Assembly: GCA_963743285.1 (NCBI GenBank)
Contig: CAVUPF010000004.1
Location: 347,781-411,780, forward strand
Reading direction: 5' to 3'
Length of the DNA stretch: 64,000 bases
Source: CAVUPF01 sp963743285
GTDB taxonomy: Bacteria > Actinomycetota > Thermoleophilia > Solirubrobacterales > 70-9
The position numbers were made by a program, and so were the translations under genes. Position 1 is the first letter of the stretch. Each line of letters begins with the position of its first letter. The notes below the pieces were generated by a model. It did not search any database. It saw only the letters and a list, made by a program, of their open reading frames with translations, and was not told the origin of the DNA. Below are positions 8,951 through 16,879 of the stretch, piece after piece.

Positions 8951-9838
8951 CTAATCGGTTGAGGTCGCGAGCCGTCGCTCGATCACCTGGCGGCCAGGGT
9001 CGAAGCCACGGATTGGCACATCCTCGGGATAGCCGGACAGCGCCGCCTCGGGAGCCAGACCGACCAGCTCGGCCTCAACCGGGCGGGCACCGAGCGGCCC
9101 GGCCAAGTCACGCACCCGCTCGACGACCCTCGCCAGCGGCACCGCGAGCGGGTCGTGGACGTTGGTCGAGACTTGGGCCGAGCCGCTGGAAAGCGAGAAA
9201 CCCATCGCCCTGACACCGACCAGGCCGCCACCCGACTCACGCAGCCCCGCGGCAACGGCGCGGGCAACCTCGACATCGCGGCTATCCAGCACGACGTTGA
9301 AGGCCGCGAGCGGCGGGCGGGCGGTGATAAGCGTGGCGCCGGCGGTGCGATGGGGTAGGTGTGGGCCGCGGTCTGGCCGCAGCTCACCGGCCTCCATCCG
9401 CCGCCACAGCTCGGGCAGGCCGCCGTTGCGGAAGTAGGCGCGCTCGGCGCGCTCAGGACTGCTCGCCAGCTCGCCGTAGAAGAAGACCGGGACGCCGAGC
9501 CCACCGATCTGGTCGGCAACCTCGACCGCCTCGGTACGGGCGGAGCCGCGCTCGGCGGGGTCGATCCAGACGACAGGGCAGACGTCGAGCGCCCCGATCG
9601 CCGGGTGGACGCCCTCGTGCGCGCTCATGTCGATCTTCTCGATCGCCTCCTCAGCGCCCCAGACGAGCGCATCGAGCAGCGGCCCTGGGCTCCCAGAGAG
9701 CGTGAAGACGGTGCGGTTGTGATCGGCATCGGAGTGGCGGTCGAGCAGGGTCGCGCCGCGAGAGAAAGCGGCCTCCAGGTCGGCGATCGGCCCGGCATCG
9801 CTCCCCTCGGAGACGTTGGGGACGCCGAGCAGCACCAT
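8951..9838 (-). CDS. Glutamate formimidoyltransferase (FTCD N-terminal type)
   Basis: 295 residues, the size of the stand-alone transferase. The start GVPNVSEG is the family signature; SDADHNRTVFTLSG and DMSAHEGVHPAIGALDV carry the conserved His residues of the folate-binding site. The enzyme moves the formimino group from N-formimino-glutamate to tetrahydrofolate in histidine degradation; in some bacteria these proteins act as formyltransferases. No other hut gene is nearby. It follows the aminopeptidase gene by 1 bp, so the two are cotranscribed. Confidence 0.9.
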   Translation of the reverse strand: MVLLGVPNVSEGSDAGPIADLEAAFSRGATLLDRHSDADHNRTVFTLSGSPGPLLDALVWGAEEAIEKIDMSAHEGVHPAIGALDVCPVVWIDPAERGSARTEAVEVADQIGGLGVPVFFYGELASSPERAERAYFRNGGLPELWRRMEAGELRPDRGPHLPHRTAGATLITARPPLAAFNVVLDSRDVEVARAVAAGLRESGGGLVGVRAMGFSLSSGSAQVSTNVHDPLAVPLARVVERVRDLAGPLGARPVEAELVGLAPEAALSGYPEDVPIRGFDPGRQVIERRLATSTD

Positions 9839-9839
9839 C

Positions 9840-10787
9840 TCAGAGGAGCAGCTCTCCGCCGCGGAGGATCGCCTCGCCGTCGATTTCCACGGTCGGCTCG
9901 AGCACTACGCAGTCAAGATGGATCGGGACCTGGACCGTGCCGCCAATCGCCGCCGAGGCGCCAAAGGCGACGTGGGCAGTTCCGAGGATCTTCTCGTCCT
10001 CGAGGATGTTGCCGGTGAGGATCGCCTTCTCGTTGGTGCCGATCCCCAACTCGGCGACGTTGGTCCCGTCCGGCCCATGGGCACCTAGCAGCTCCAGCAG
10101 AGTAGCGCCGGCCGTGCCGGTGGATTCGGTCAGATGGCCGCTACGTACGGTTAGCGTGACCGGCGCCTCGACCCGCCCAACTCCGGAGATTGACCCGTCG
10201 ACGACCAGCGTCCCCTCCCCGGTCCCCTCCACGGGCGCGACGAATCCCTCGCCGCAGGGCAGGTTTCCAAAGGCGCCGGGGACGGTTAGCTCACCAGCGT
10301 CGGGGATCGCCCGGCGACCCTCGAGCCCGAGCCGCAAATCACTGCCGCGGGGGCAGGTGACCCGGGCCTCACTGCCTCGGCTAAGGGCGTCGGCAACCGC
10401 AGCGCCCCGGCGGCGTAGCTCGACCATGTCGGCGCTCATCACCCGGGCGAGCATCTCCTCGGTTACCCCGGGCAACGTGGCGATGCGAACGCCCGCCTCG
10501 CTGGCCGACTTGCGGGCGGCGGTGTGGGAGAGCGACTGGACGGTCGGAGCGAGGACGGCGTCAGCGGCGACCATAGCCGCCGCGACCGGCCCAGGAGGCT
10601 CGGCGGCGTGCGAATCGCGCTCGGCGATCACGGCCAGGACCGCGTCCGCACCCGCCCTTTGTGCCTCGTTCCGCATTAGGGCGCCAAGAGACTCGGTCGC
10701 CGGGTTGCAGACAACCAGCACCTCCTCCCCTGGTGATACTCCCAGGCAGTCCCGGACCACCGCTCCCACCGCCTTGTCGAGCTCCAT
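9840..10787 (-). CDS. M29-like aminopeptidase / leucyl aminopeptidase family protein
   Basis: 315 residues from the ATG at 10787 (MELDKAVGAVVRDCLGV). The pattern GEEVLVVCNPATESLGALM, the conserved GEGFVAPVEGTGEGTLVVDGSI block and the C-terminal HLDCVV motif place it with AmpS/AmpT and NicX-like metalloproteins. These are two-metal aminopeptidases or ring-opening dioxygenase relatives; the substrate cannot be stated. The frame stays open upstream to 11018, but that extension is Arg-rich and low in conserved features, so I used the later start; a GTG at 10793 is an alternative. Confidence 0.78.
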   Translation of the reverse strand: MELDKAVGAVVRDCLGVSPGEEVLVVCNPATESLGALMRNEAQRAGADAVLAVIAERDSHAAEPPGPVAAAMVAADAVLAPTVQSLSHTAARKSASEAGVRIATLPGVTEEMLARVMSADMVELRRRGAAVADALSRGSEARVTCPRGSDLRLGLEGRRAIPDAGELTVPGAFGNLPCGEGFVAPVEGTGEGTLVVDGSISGVGRVEAPVTLTVRSGHLTESTGTAGATLLELLGAHGPDGTNVAELGIGTNEKAILTGNILEDEKILGTAHVAFGASAAIGGTVQVPIHLDCVVLEPTVEIDGEAILRGGELLL

Positions 10788-10924
10788 GCTCACTTTGAGA
10801 TCAACCCTAACCAGCGACGCCTGCGGCCGGTGCGACCGGTCCGCTGCGGGCCTGCGGACCCAGGCCACAGCCGACCCGGCACGCCTTTTCATTGCGTCCG
10901 TCGTACCCCATAACGCTCGCAGCG

Positions 10925-11098
10925 TCAGTCGTCGTCGTGCCGGTGCCGCACCGACCACGTCTCGAAGACGACCAGCCCGACGAGGATGGACCCGAAGGCG
11001 ATGCATGGCGGCAACCAACCCCGCGGCCGAGCGATTGCGAGAGTCGCGACCACAAACGCGTCAGCGGCAAGCAGGGACGCCACAAAGACTGGCCGCAT
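10925..11098 (-). CDS. Small membrane protein, two helices
   Basis: 57 residues from the ATG at 11098 (MRPVFVASLLAADAFV). Two hydrophobic segments (VFVASLLAADAFVVATLAIA and CIAFGSILVGLVVF) end in a charged RHRHDDD tail. An upstream ATG at 11140 or GTG at 11173 would add residues of unlikely composition. The gene sits between the aminopeptidase operon and the tRNA-Met gene. Function unknown. Confidence 0.45.
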   Translation of the reverse strand: MRPVFVASLLAADAFVVATLAIARPRGWLPPCIAFGSILVGLVVFETWSVRHRHDDD

Positions 11099-11200
11099 TG
11101 CCGACCATCCCGTCTTCGGCGCTCGCCCGGAACCACGCTGCATTGCCCAAGAATCGCAGCACCAGCCACCCACTCGCCGTCGCTACCATCACCGTCCCCC

Positions 11201-11274
11201 GCCGGAGTAGCTCAGCTGGTTAGAGCAGCGGAATCATAATCCGCGTGTCGGAGGTTCGAGTCCTGCCTCCGGCA
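11201..11274 (+). tRNA. tRNA-Met (CAT), elongator type
   Basis: A 74-base cloverleaf: acceptor GCCGGAG pairs with CTCCGGC, D arm GCTCAGCTGGTTAGAGC, anticodon stem GCGGA/TCCGC around loop ATCATAA (anticodon CAT), T loop TTCGAGT. The D-arm pattern favours elongator Met over lysidine-modified Ile2. CCA is not encoded. The T stem (GGAGG/CCTGC) has one G-G mismatch at 50-64; the copy at the far end of the integrative element has G-U there. Positions from the anticodon loop onward are probably supplied by the element (attL). Confidence 0.93.
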
Positions 11275-11275
11275 T
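11233..11275 (+). repeat. attL (tRNA-Met 3' half)
   Basis: Starts in the anticodon loop (ATCATAAT) and ends one base past the tRNA discriminator. It matches 29930-29972 at 40 of 43 positions; the three differences lie in the T stem. This is the classic tRNA 3'-end attachment site of a tyrosine integrase. Confidence 0.88.
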
Positions 11276-11281
11276 CGACAG

Positions 11282-11307
11282 AAAGCCCCGCTTAAGCGGG
11301 GCTTTTG
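11282..11307 (+). terminator. Rho-independent terminator after tRNA-Met
   Basis: AAAGCCCCGC TTAA GCGGGGCTTTT: a near-perfect hairpin followed by four T. It lies just inside the element, so the element supplies the terminator as well as the tRNA 3' end. Confidence 0.85.
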
Positions 11308-11348
11308 GCTTTATAGAGCCCGAGGAATGTAAGGCCATTTCGCCCAAC

Positions 11349-11367
11349 TGAGAACACAGTGAGAACA
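11349..11367 (+). promoter_or_regulatory. Candidate integrase arm-type sites, left pair
   Basis: Two direct copies of TGAGAACA at 11349-11356 and 11360-11367, separated by 3 bp (11-bp period), 74 bp inside attL. The same octamer pair with the same spacing and orientation occurs at 29804-29822 near attR. Placement at both ends is what tyrosine-integrase arm sites require; binding is inferred. Confidence 0.65.
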
Positions 11368-12753
11368 TCTCGCGCGAACTGCGGCCTCCCCCGAGCATTC
11401 GAGGTCCCAGTGGCTTTAAAACCTGCCGAGTGGTGCGTCAAAATCGGGAGGGTGATCGCGTCTCCTTCCGCTCCAAGGCTCGGGAATGCCATAGCTGCCG
11501 CTCGTGGCGCTGGGGGCCCGAAGCCTCGAGGCCAGCGCGGTGGCTCCCCGTTCGGTGCTGGCGTGAGACAGCCCAAAGCGAAGGTGGCGAAGGTGGCCCC
11601 ACGCGCGCCGCACCCAGCGGCTCGTCCTGCGCCGCACCCGATGGCGCTCCTCAACGGCCTGCAAACCAACCAGGCCCTCTCAGGCAGGCAGATCGACAAA
11701 GCTGCCGGCGCTCTGACGCAGCTCGAAACGCGTCCCGAGATCCAGGGCTACCGTCAGGTCGCCTCCCAGCTCGGTCAGGAACGCGGCGCGGAGGACACCG
11801 GCCTCGAGAAGCTCGGCAAAATGACGACTGCGGGAGTCTCCGGCGTCTACAAGAACATCGCCGAATCCGAGGCGCAGAACATGGCCCACGAGCAGGCGCT
11901 CGGCAACATGCTCAATCAGCAGTCGAGCCAGATCGCTCAGAACGGCTCTCAGAGCCTCGCCTCGATGCAGAGCGGCGCGTTGGGGGGCCTCACCCAGCAA
12001 CTTGCGGCCCGTGGGGCTCCGATCGGCAACGGAGGCGCCCAGCAGGCGCTGACCCAGGCCGTCGCCTCCCAGGACGCCCAGCAGAACGCCGACTCTCAGG
12101 CTGCCCAGCAGTTCGCCGCGCAGCAGGCGTCCAGCTACGGTGCGATGGGCGCCGGGATGGCGAACTCTGCCGCGATGCAGGGAGGGACCGCGGTCGGCAA
12201 CATCGCCAACGACATCGTCGGGCGCACCGCCGAATCCGATCAGTCCTACAACGCCAACATCCAGACGGTGCTCGACAAACTGGCGGAAGCCAAGAGCGAA
12301 AAGGGCGCCAAAGACGTCAAGAACGTCCTTGCGCTGCGCGGCGGCGAGCAGAAGTTCCTGCTTGGTAAGGGGGCACTCGGGGCCAAACAGGGAGAGACGG
12401 CTCAGAAAGAACATGCCGACGAACGCAAAAGTGCACGCGAAGCCGAAAAGAACCGGACCGACTATGCCACCGTGGCAAACGCGGATACCGTCAAAGCACA
12501 GGCCTATTTCTACCATTACCACCATCCGAAAACCTCTTCCTCCGAAAAGAGTCTTCAGCAGCAGATTCCGAGCATCAGGGCCGAGATCCCGAAGATGGTT
12601 TCTGAAGCCAAGGGGAGCGGTCAAGCCAACAACTTCAACGCTTACCAGGCACAAGCCGAAACGGCACTCGGTAAGACCTACCCCCCCTCCCTGATCCGCC
12701 AGGTGCTTCAGCACTGGTGGCAGAACCGCCCGGCGCAGGGTCGGAAGCACTAA
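11359..12753 (+). CDS. Gln/Ala-rich phage-like structural protein
   Basis: Up to 464 residues from a GTG at 11359; the true start is uncertain (GTG 11563 and ATG 11641, MALLNGLQTNQALSG, are alternatives). The body is low-complexity and helical, rich in Q, A, S, N and G (QQSSQIAQNGSQSLASMQSG, QDAQQNADSQAAQQFAAQQ), then a lysine/glutamate region and a C-terminal LIRQVLQHWW. The composition resembles internal virion or tail-associated proteins of actinophages. No enzymatic motif is seen. It is the first gene inside attL. The phage assignment rests on composition and context only. Confidence 0.7.
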   Translation: MRTSRANCGLPRAFEVPVALKPAEWCVKIGRVIASPSAPRLGNAIAAARGAGGPKPRGQRGGSPFGAGVRQPKAKVAKVAPRAPHPAARPAPHPMALLNGLQTNQALSGRQIDKAAGALTQLETRPEIQGYRQVASQLGQERGAEDTGLEKLGKMTTAGVSGVYKNIAESEAQNMAHEQALGNMLNQQSSQIAQNGSQSLASMQSGALGGLTQQLAARGAPIGNGGAQQALTQAVASQDAQQNADSQAAQQFAAQQASSYGAMGAGMANSAAMQGGTAVGNIANDIVGRTAESDQSYNANIQTVLDKLAEAKSEKGAKDVKNVLALRGGEQKFLLGKGALGAKQGETAQKEHADERKSAREAEKNRTDYATVANADTVKAQAYFYHYHHPKTSSSEKSLQQQIPSIRAEIPKMVSEAKGSGQANNFNAYQAQAETALGKTYPPSLIRQVLQHWWQNRPAQGRKH

Positions 12754-12877
12754 GGGCTCGCTCCGATGTTCCGAATCCCCGGAATCAGCGGCGGGAGAGG
12801 GAAGTTAGCCCCAAGAAGACGGCGAGTGGCACGTCTTCTACAGGCTGCCGACGGCTGCGTGGCATACACATGGGCCG

Positions 12878-13186
12878 GTGATCGCGGTCCACCTTCCGCC
12901 TGACGACGTTGAGAGAGTCGCCCATTCCTTCGCCCGGATCGAGGATTTTGAGAACACCTTGAGCGCCCTCCCGGTGCGTCGCTTTGGGATCATGAGGGAA
13001 GGCGCACCGCGTCCGATTCACTTCGACCACGTGATGCGCACGAAGGTCAAGGAGATCGCGCAACTCACCAGCCGCGCTCTCTATGTGTTGGAGGGTTTGG
13101 CCCCTCACTCCCAACAGGCGCGGCCCCTCGAAGGCCAAAGAGAGCTACGTCCCACCACTCAGGCTGATGTCAACTCAGCCTCGTAG
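12878..13186 (+). CDS. Small element protein of unknown function
   Basis: 102 residues from a GTG (VIAVHLPPDDVERVAHSFARIEDFENTL). The opening hydrophobic strand plus P then an acidic/aromatic helix resembles the starts of the proteins at 27102 and 28048 (ALKVPTEHFELFTMAVV; TVTIPGAHVQFFTHAVV), suggesting a small family within the element. It ends 28 bp past the stop of the convergent serine recombinase gene. The opposite strand is also open; I prefer this strand on composition. Confidence 0.5.
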   Translation: MIAVHLPPDDVERVAHSFARIEDFENTLSALPVRRFGIMREGAPRPIHFDHVMRTKVKEIAQLTSRALYVLEGLAPHSQQARPLEGQRELRPTTQADVNSAS

Positions 13187-13803
13187 GCGACCGACCCGAG
13201 CACAGCCCTCACGGTCGTCGGCCACCAGCGGGTTCCCCCGCGCACGGTCGGCACGTTGTCGCGATTCAGGCCGTCGGCGATCGCTCGCAGCGTGGCCTTC
13301 CCTTGGCGCTCGGCAATGATCCGCTCGACGATCGCGTCCGGTGTCTGGCGCGGGCGACCGAGCCGCACGCCTTCGGCCCGCTTTACCGCCAGAGCTTCCT
13401 TGGTCCGCTGGCCGATCAACCGGCGCTCGAACTGCGAGAACACACTGAGGACGCTTGCCATCGCCTCGCCGGCTGGAGTTGTCGTGTCCACCGGGCAATC
13501 GAGAGCGACGAGCGCCCATCCCTGCTTCTGCGCGTCGGCCATCAACGCCGTGAAGTCGAGCATCGACCTGCTCAGGCGATCGAGCTTGGCGACGACCAGG
13601 CCGTTAGCCTCGCCGCGCATCAGCCGCTCGAGCGCGGCTTGGATGCCAGGGCGCTTGAGGTTGCGCGCCGAGCAACCGGCGTCCTCGACCATCTCGACGA
13701 GATCCCAACCCCGTCGATCGCACTCGGCGTTTATTGAGTGACGCTGCGCTTCCAACCCAGCGCCGGAGTCTGCTTGCTCGTCGGTCGAAACCCGGCAGTA
13801 GCC

Positions 13804-15328
13804 GTGACTGTTCAGGTCCCCGGCAGGTGACATAACTCTGGGCGCGAACCTCCCCATGTGCCTGCGCAGCGCCCGTCATATGAGGAACTCGAGGCCCTTG
13901 TTGCCTCCCAGGCGACGCTGATCGGCGAGCTGCGCGGGGAAATAACCAAGTTGCGAGCCGAGATCGGCGAGCTGCGAGGGCGGCTTGGCCAGAACTCACG
14001 CAACTCCTCCAAGCCGCCGTCCTCAGACGGCTATGAAAAGCCCGCTCCCAAGAGCCTGCGGCGCCCCTCGGGCCGAAAGCCCGGCGGGCAGCCCGGTCAC
14101 CCAGGCCGCTACTTGAAGCAGGTCGAGCACCCCGACGAAGTGATCGTGCACGTGCCGGAGCGTTGCTTTGCCTGCGGCGGAGACCTTGATGGCGCCGAGG
14201 TCCTGAGCGAGGAGGCACGGCAGGTGTTCGACCTGCCTGCGGTGGCTCTTCACGTCACCGAGCACCGCGCCCAGCGCCGGCGCTGTAGCTGCGGGGCCAC
14301 GAGCGCCGCTCCCTTTCCCCAAGGTCTGAGCGCTCCGGCCCAGTACGGGCCGGAGCTGCGGGCGCTGGCGATCTATTTGATCTGCTTTCAGCATCTGCCC
14401 TACCAGCGCGCAGCGCGACTCCTGGCCGACTGGCTCGGGACGCCGGTCTCGACCGGAACCCTGCAGGCGATTGTCGAGCGCGGCGGTGAGGACCTTGAGG
14501 AGTTCGAGGTCCTCATCCGTGACCGACTGATCGGCTCCGCGGTCACCCACTTCGACGAGACCGGCGCCCGCGCCGAGGGCGCCCTGCGTTGGGTGCACTC
14601 GGCTTCCACCGGGCGCCTCACCCTCTACCGGCTGCACGAGCGGCGCGGGGAAGAGGGGATCGACCATCTGGGCGTGCTCAGGCCCTTTAAGGGTGTCGCT
14701 GTCCACGACGGCTGGGCGACCTACCGAAACTATGAGGATGCCACCCACGCCCTGTGCAACGTCCACCACCTGCGCGAGCTGGTGGGGGCGATTGAGCGCA
14801 ACCCCGAGACCCAGACCTGGGCCAAGGAGATGGACTCCTTGCTGCGCGCGGTCAAGGGCGCGGTCGACCTAGCCCGAGCCGCCGGCGCCACCGCGCTTGA
14901 CGCCCGGGTTCTCGAGGCCTTCGAGAAGCGCTACGAGCAGGTCATCGCCCGCGGGCACGAACAGAACCCGCCGCCCACCAAGCGCACCGGCAGGCGAGGG
15001 CCCATCGGCCGCTCCAAGACCGCCAACCTGCACCGCCGGCTCGACCAGCACCGCGAGGAGGTGCTGCGCTTCGCCCACGACTTCGGTGTCCCGTTCGACA
15101 ACAACCAGGCCGAGCGTGATCTGCGCATGATCAAGCTCCAGCAGAAGATCTCAGGCTGCTGGCGGACGATCTCAGGTGCCGAGGGGTTCCTCGCCCTGCG
15201 CTCCTATCTCAGTACCGCTGCCAAGCAAGGCCAGGACGTCCTCGATGTTCTCACCCGCTTGGCCGAGCGGGACCCTTGGCTTCCCGACGCCGCTGCGTCC
15301 TGAGGGCATCGGGGACCTGAACAGTCAC
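13804..15328 (+). mobile_element. IS66-family element, copy 1 (single-ORF type)
   Basis: 1,525 bp with 19-bp perfect terminal inverted repeats (GTGACTGTTCAGGTCCCCG and its complement, 13804-13822 and 15310-15328). It is flanked by an exact 8-bp target duplication CAGTAGCC (13796-13803 and 15329-15336), the duplication size typical of IS66. It has a TnpC-like transposase only, as in the ISBst12 subgroup, with no tnpA/tnpB. Confidence 0.95.
13858..15303 (+). CDS. IS66-family transposase (TnpC-like), copy 1
   Basis: 481 residues from a GTG. Domains in order: N-terminal coiled coil (LIGELRGEITKLRAEIGELR), the LGQNSRNSSKPPSSDGYEKP motif, a zinc-binding CFACGG / CSCGAT region, then the DDE catalytic domain with HFDETGARAEG, VAVHDGWATYRNYE, CNVHHLREL and NNQAERDLRMIKLQQKISG, and a short C-terminal helix ending PWLPDAAAS. 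All catalytic segments are intact, so it may be active. It is about 50 percent similar by eye to copy 2 at 18767 and is a different IS. Confidence 0.95.
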   Translation: MPAQRPSYEELEALVASQATLIGELRGEITKLRAEIGELRGRLGQNSRNSSKPPSSDGYEKPAPKSLRRPSGRKPGGQPGHPGRYLKQVEHPDEVIVHVPERCFACGGDLDGAEVLSEEARQVFDLPAVALHVTEHRAQRRRCSCGATSAAPFPQGLSAPAQYGPELRALAIYLICFQHLPYQRAARLLADWLGTPVSTGTLQAIVERGGEDLEEFEVLIRDRLIGSAVTHFDETGARAEGALRWVHSASTGRLTLYRLHERRGEEGIDHLGVLRPFKGVAVHDGWATYRNYEDATHALCNVHHLRELVGAIERNPETQTWAKEMDSLLRAVKGAVDLARAAGATALDARVLEAFEKRYEQVIARGHEQNPPPTKRTGRRGPIGRSKTANLHRRLDQHREEVLRFAHDFGVPFDNNQAERDLRMIKLQQKISGCWRTISGAEGFLALRSYLSTAAKQGQDVLDVLTRLAERDPWLPDAAAS

Positions 15329-15371
15329 CAGTAGCCTAGAACTTGCATGGGAGCTAACCCTCCTGTGTCAT

Positions 15372-15400
15372 GCCCCCGGCTGTTCCACCAGCGCGGGGGC
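15372..15400 (-). ncRNA. Leader hairpin A upstream of the serine recombinase
   Basis: Transcribed on the minus strand: GCCCCC clamp, inner CTG/CAG helix around loop GTGGAA, closing GGGGGC. It ends a few bases before the Shine-Dalgarno of the recombinase. A closely similar hairpin, with matching flank CACAGGAG, lies at 16729-16759, and a third at 26970-26998. No T-run follows, so it is not an ordinary terminator. Confidence 0.6.
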
Positions 15401-15434
15401 GCTTTGTGATCGAATCGGTCTGAAGGTGACGCTG

Positions 15435-15644
15435 TCACGAATCGTCGTCCAAGAGCGCGTAGGCCGTCTTTCGCGAGACCCCGCCGAGTTTCGCGGCTTC
15501 GCTCATCGACAGTCCATCGTTATCCCGAGCTGCGCGCAGCCAATGTCGTAGGTCCGCCGTCGCGCGAGTGTGCCGCTGAGCCGCGTCTGCGCGCTCCTGA
15601 GCCGCCTTGGCGAGTCCCGCGCGTATCTCGTCAGCGCTGGGCAT
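15435..15644 (-). CDS. Small helix-turn-helix protein
   Basis: 69 residues with a clear ribosome site (GGAGG 5 bases before the ATG). The N-terminal half is a charged helix (AAQERADAAQRHTRATADLRHWL); the C-terminal half, LSMSEAAKLGGVSRKTAYALLDDD, is a resolvase/AsiA-type helix-turn-helix. Such small DNA-binding proteins are common regulators in phages and ICEs. The start overlaps the end of a 38-codon ORF by 14 bases. Confidence 0.7.
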   Translation of the reverse strand: MPSADEIRAGLAKAAQERADAAQRHTRATADLRHWLRAARDNDGLSMSEAAKLGGVSRKTAYALLDDDS

Positions 15645-15747
15645 CGTGACCTCCCTCGCAAGTTCTCAGATTCCGGCTACCGGGCTCGGCTCGCTCACTT
15701 GGGACGCAATCAGCGTTGCGGTTCGGGTGCATGTCTGTCGCCACCAT
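15631..15747 (-). CDS. Short ORF upstream of the HTH gene
   Basis: 38 codons starting at an ATG at 15747 with a good AAAGGAG ribosome site, ending inside the start of the following HTH gene. The sequence (MVATDMHPNRNADC...) has no recognisable domain. It could be a coupled leader peptide or a chance ORF. Confidence 0.35.
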   Translation of the reverse strand: MVATDMHPNRNADCVPSERAEPGSRNLRTCEGGHDAQR

Positions 15748-15824
15748 CTGCACTCCTTTCGTCGTCCTCACGGGCCTTGCGGCTCGACCAGGCGCAACCC
15801 GAAGGCTGCGCCAAGTCGAACCGC

Positions 15825-16037
15825 TCAGGCATTCGATGCCTTCGAGCGCCGCCAGTGACCGACCACCTGGCGAGCAGTCACGAAGCGAGCTGGGATCGGT
15901 CGCCCCGTAAGCGAATCGACCTTGATCCCTCTCCTGCTTCCGTCGCTCTGCGTTTCGCTCTTCGCGAGCGCGTAGAAGCGATCTCCGCGAACGTCGCAGA
16001 GCACGATGTCCTCCTCATGCACGCTGGCGAGGTTCAC
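15825..16037 (-). CDS. Small element protein, unknown function
   Basis: 70 residues from a GTG that directly follows the TGA of the preceding gene. The sequence VHEEDIVLCDVRGDRFYALAKS followed by KVDSLTGRPIPARFVTARQVVGHWRR suggests a small beta-rich fold, with no family recognised. It is the last of three tightly spaced minus-strand genes (16706 to 15825). Confidence 0.6.
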   Translation of the reverse strand: MNLASVHEEDIVLCDVRGDRFYALAKSETQSDGSRRGIKVDSLTGRPIPARFVTARQVVGHWRRSKASNA

Positions 16038-16346
16038 TCAGACCACCCGCGGCTTCCACAGGGCGGGACGGTCGTCGATGCCGTCGGGGATCATGCCGCG
16101 CCAGTCCAACTGGGCGAGCGACGGAGCCGCCTTCCCAGCGATCCGCTCCATTGCGACCTCGAACACCAGCGTATCTCGCGCTGGCGCCACAGCCGGATAG
16201 CTCGCGTTCAACCGAGCTGCGACAGTCGCAGCGTCGCCGACATAGAACCGCCACGCGATCGGCTCTCCGTTTCGCGTGTCGAGAACATTGAAGCCACCGT
16301 CGACGTCCTCGTCGATCAGTGCCAGCTGACCACGTGCGTCGCGCAT
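16038..16346 (-). CDS. Element protein, unknown function
   Basis: 102 residues, start ATG directly after the TAA of the upstream gene. NVLDTRNGEPIAWRFYVGDAATVAARLN suggests a small beta-sheet plus helix unit; no catalytic motif. Middle gene of the three-gene operon driven from upstream of 16706. Function unknown. Confidence 0.6.
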   Translation of the reverse strand: MRDARGQLALIDEDVDGGFNVLDTRNGEPIAWRFYVGDAATVAARLNASYPAVAPARDTLVFEVAMERIAGKAAPSLAQLDWRGMIPDGIDDRPALWKPRVV

Positions 16347-16706
16347 TTAGACCACCTCCTGCGCAATACCCGCGTAGACGTCCAACGCGGCCCTGTACGC
16401 CTCCTCAGAGTCGAAGACACGCACCGCGAGGTCTCCCTCGCAGTAGTCGATCATCGCCCGCTCAGCGTCGGCAGAGAGCGAGAACGAGTACGGGAACTCG
16501 CCACCGTCTGGCAGGAGCTTGATCGGCCCTCCCGCCTCGAACGCGCCCAGCGCTGCAACGAATTCATAGCCGTCGCCACTGGGAATAAATCCAGCATGGA
16601 GCATGTGATCGTCGCAACGCTCAGTCGCCCACGACGACGCCTTGTGTCCCTCAGGAACGCACAGCCGGTCAATGACGCGCTGCGCGGTAATCTCGCTCTT
16701 GGTCAT
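16347..16706 (-). CDS. Element protein, unknown function
   Basis: 119 residues starting MTKSEITAQRVIDRLCVPEGH, chosen because the ATG has an AGGAG site 8 bases upstream and lies after leader hairpin B. The C-terminal half (SLSADAERAMIDYCEGDLAVRVFDSEEAYRAAL) is acidic and helical. The open frame extends to 16901 but that part crosses the hairpin. First gene of the operon. No domain recognised. Confidence 0.65.
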   Translation of the reverse strand: MTKSEITAQRVIDRLCVPEGHKASSWATERCDDHMLHAGFIPSGDGYEFVAALGAFEAGGPIKLLPDGGEFPYSFSLSADAERAMIDYCEGDLAVRVFDSEEAYRAALDVYAGIAQEVV

Positions 16707-16728
16707 AGGGGTATCTCCTGTGATCCAT

Positions 16729-16759
16729 GCCCCCCAGCTGTTTGCGCAGTGTGGGGGGC
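16729..16759 (-). ncRNA. Leader hairpin B
   Basis: Minus-strand hairpin: GCCCCCC clamp, inner CTG/CAG helix around loop CGCAAA, closing GGGGGGC, then CACAGGAG ribosome site for the 16706 gene. It shares structure and downstream flank with hairpin A at 15372 and loop CGCAAA with the plus-strand hairpin at 26970. Confidence 0.62.
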
Positions 16760-16879
16760 GATTGCGTTGTCTGTCACCTAGGGTAACACAGGAGCCAGAA
16801 TCCGACAGCGATGCTCGGGAGTTTGGGAATTCGGGAATGTGGCGGCTCCGGAAACGAAAAGAGGGAGCTGCGCTTGGCA

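Larger units (their letters stand above)
13159..15348 (-). pseudogene. Serine recombinase (resolvase family), split by IS66 after codon 4-7
   Basis: Removing the IS at 13804-15328 and one copy of its 8-bp duplication restores one frame of 219 codons beginning MQVLGYCRVSTDEQ at an ATG at 15348, preceded by AGGAGG. The body has the resolvase catalytic core: YCRVST (nucleophile Ser), KLDRLSRSMLDF, and SQFERRLIGQRTKEALAVKR, then a C-terminal helix-turn-helix (ATLRAIADGLNRDNVPTVRG) and a WWPTTVRAVL end. About 218 residues fits small resolvase/invertases. It could have driven inversion or cointegrate resolution in the element. It is now separated from its start and ribosome site. Confidence 0.9.

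Noticed and set aside
11282..11307. The hairpin after tRNA-Met as an integration or recombination site
   Set aside because: Four T follow the stem and it directly follows the tRNA; a terminator explains it fully.
12785..13138. A minus-strand gene opposite the small element protein at 12878
   Set aside because: Composition is less protein-like and it would overlap the plus-strand frame completely; the plus strand shares its start pattern with other element proteins.
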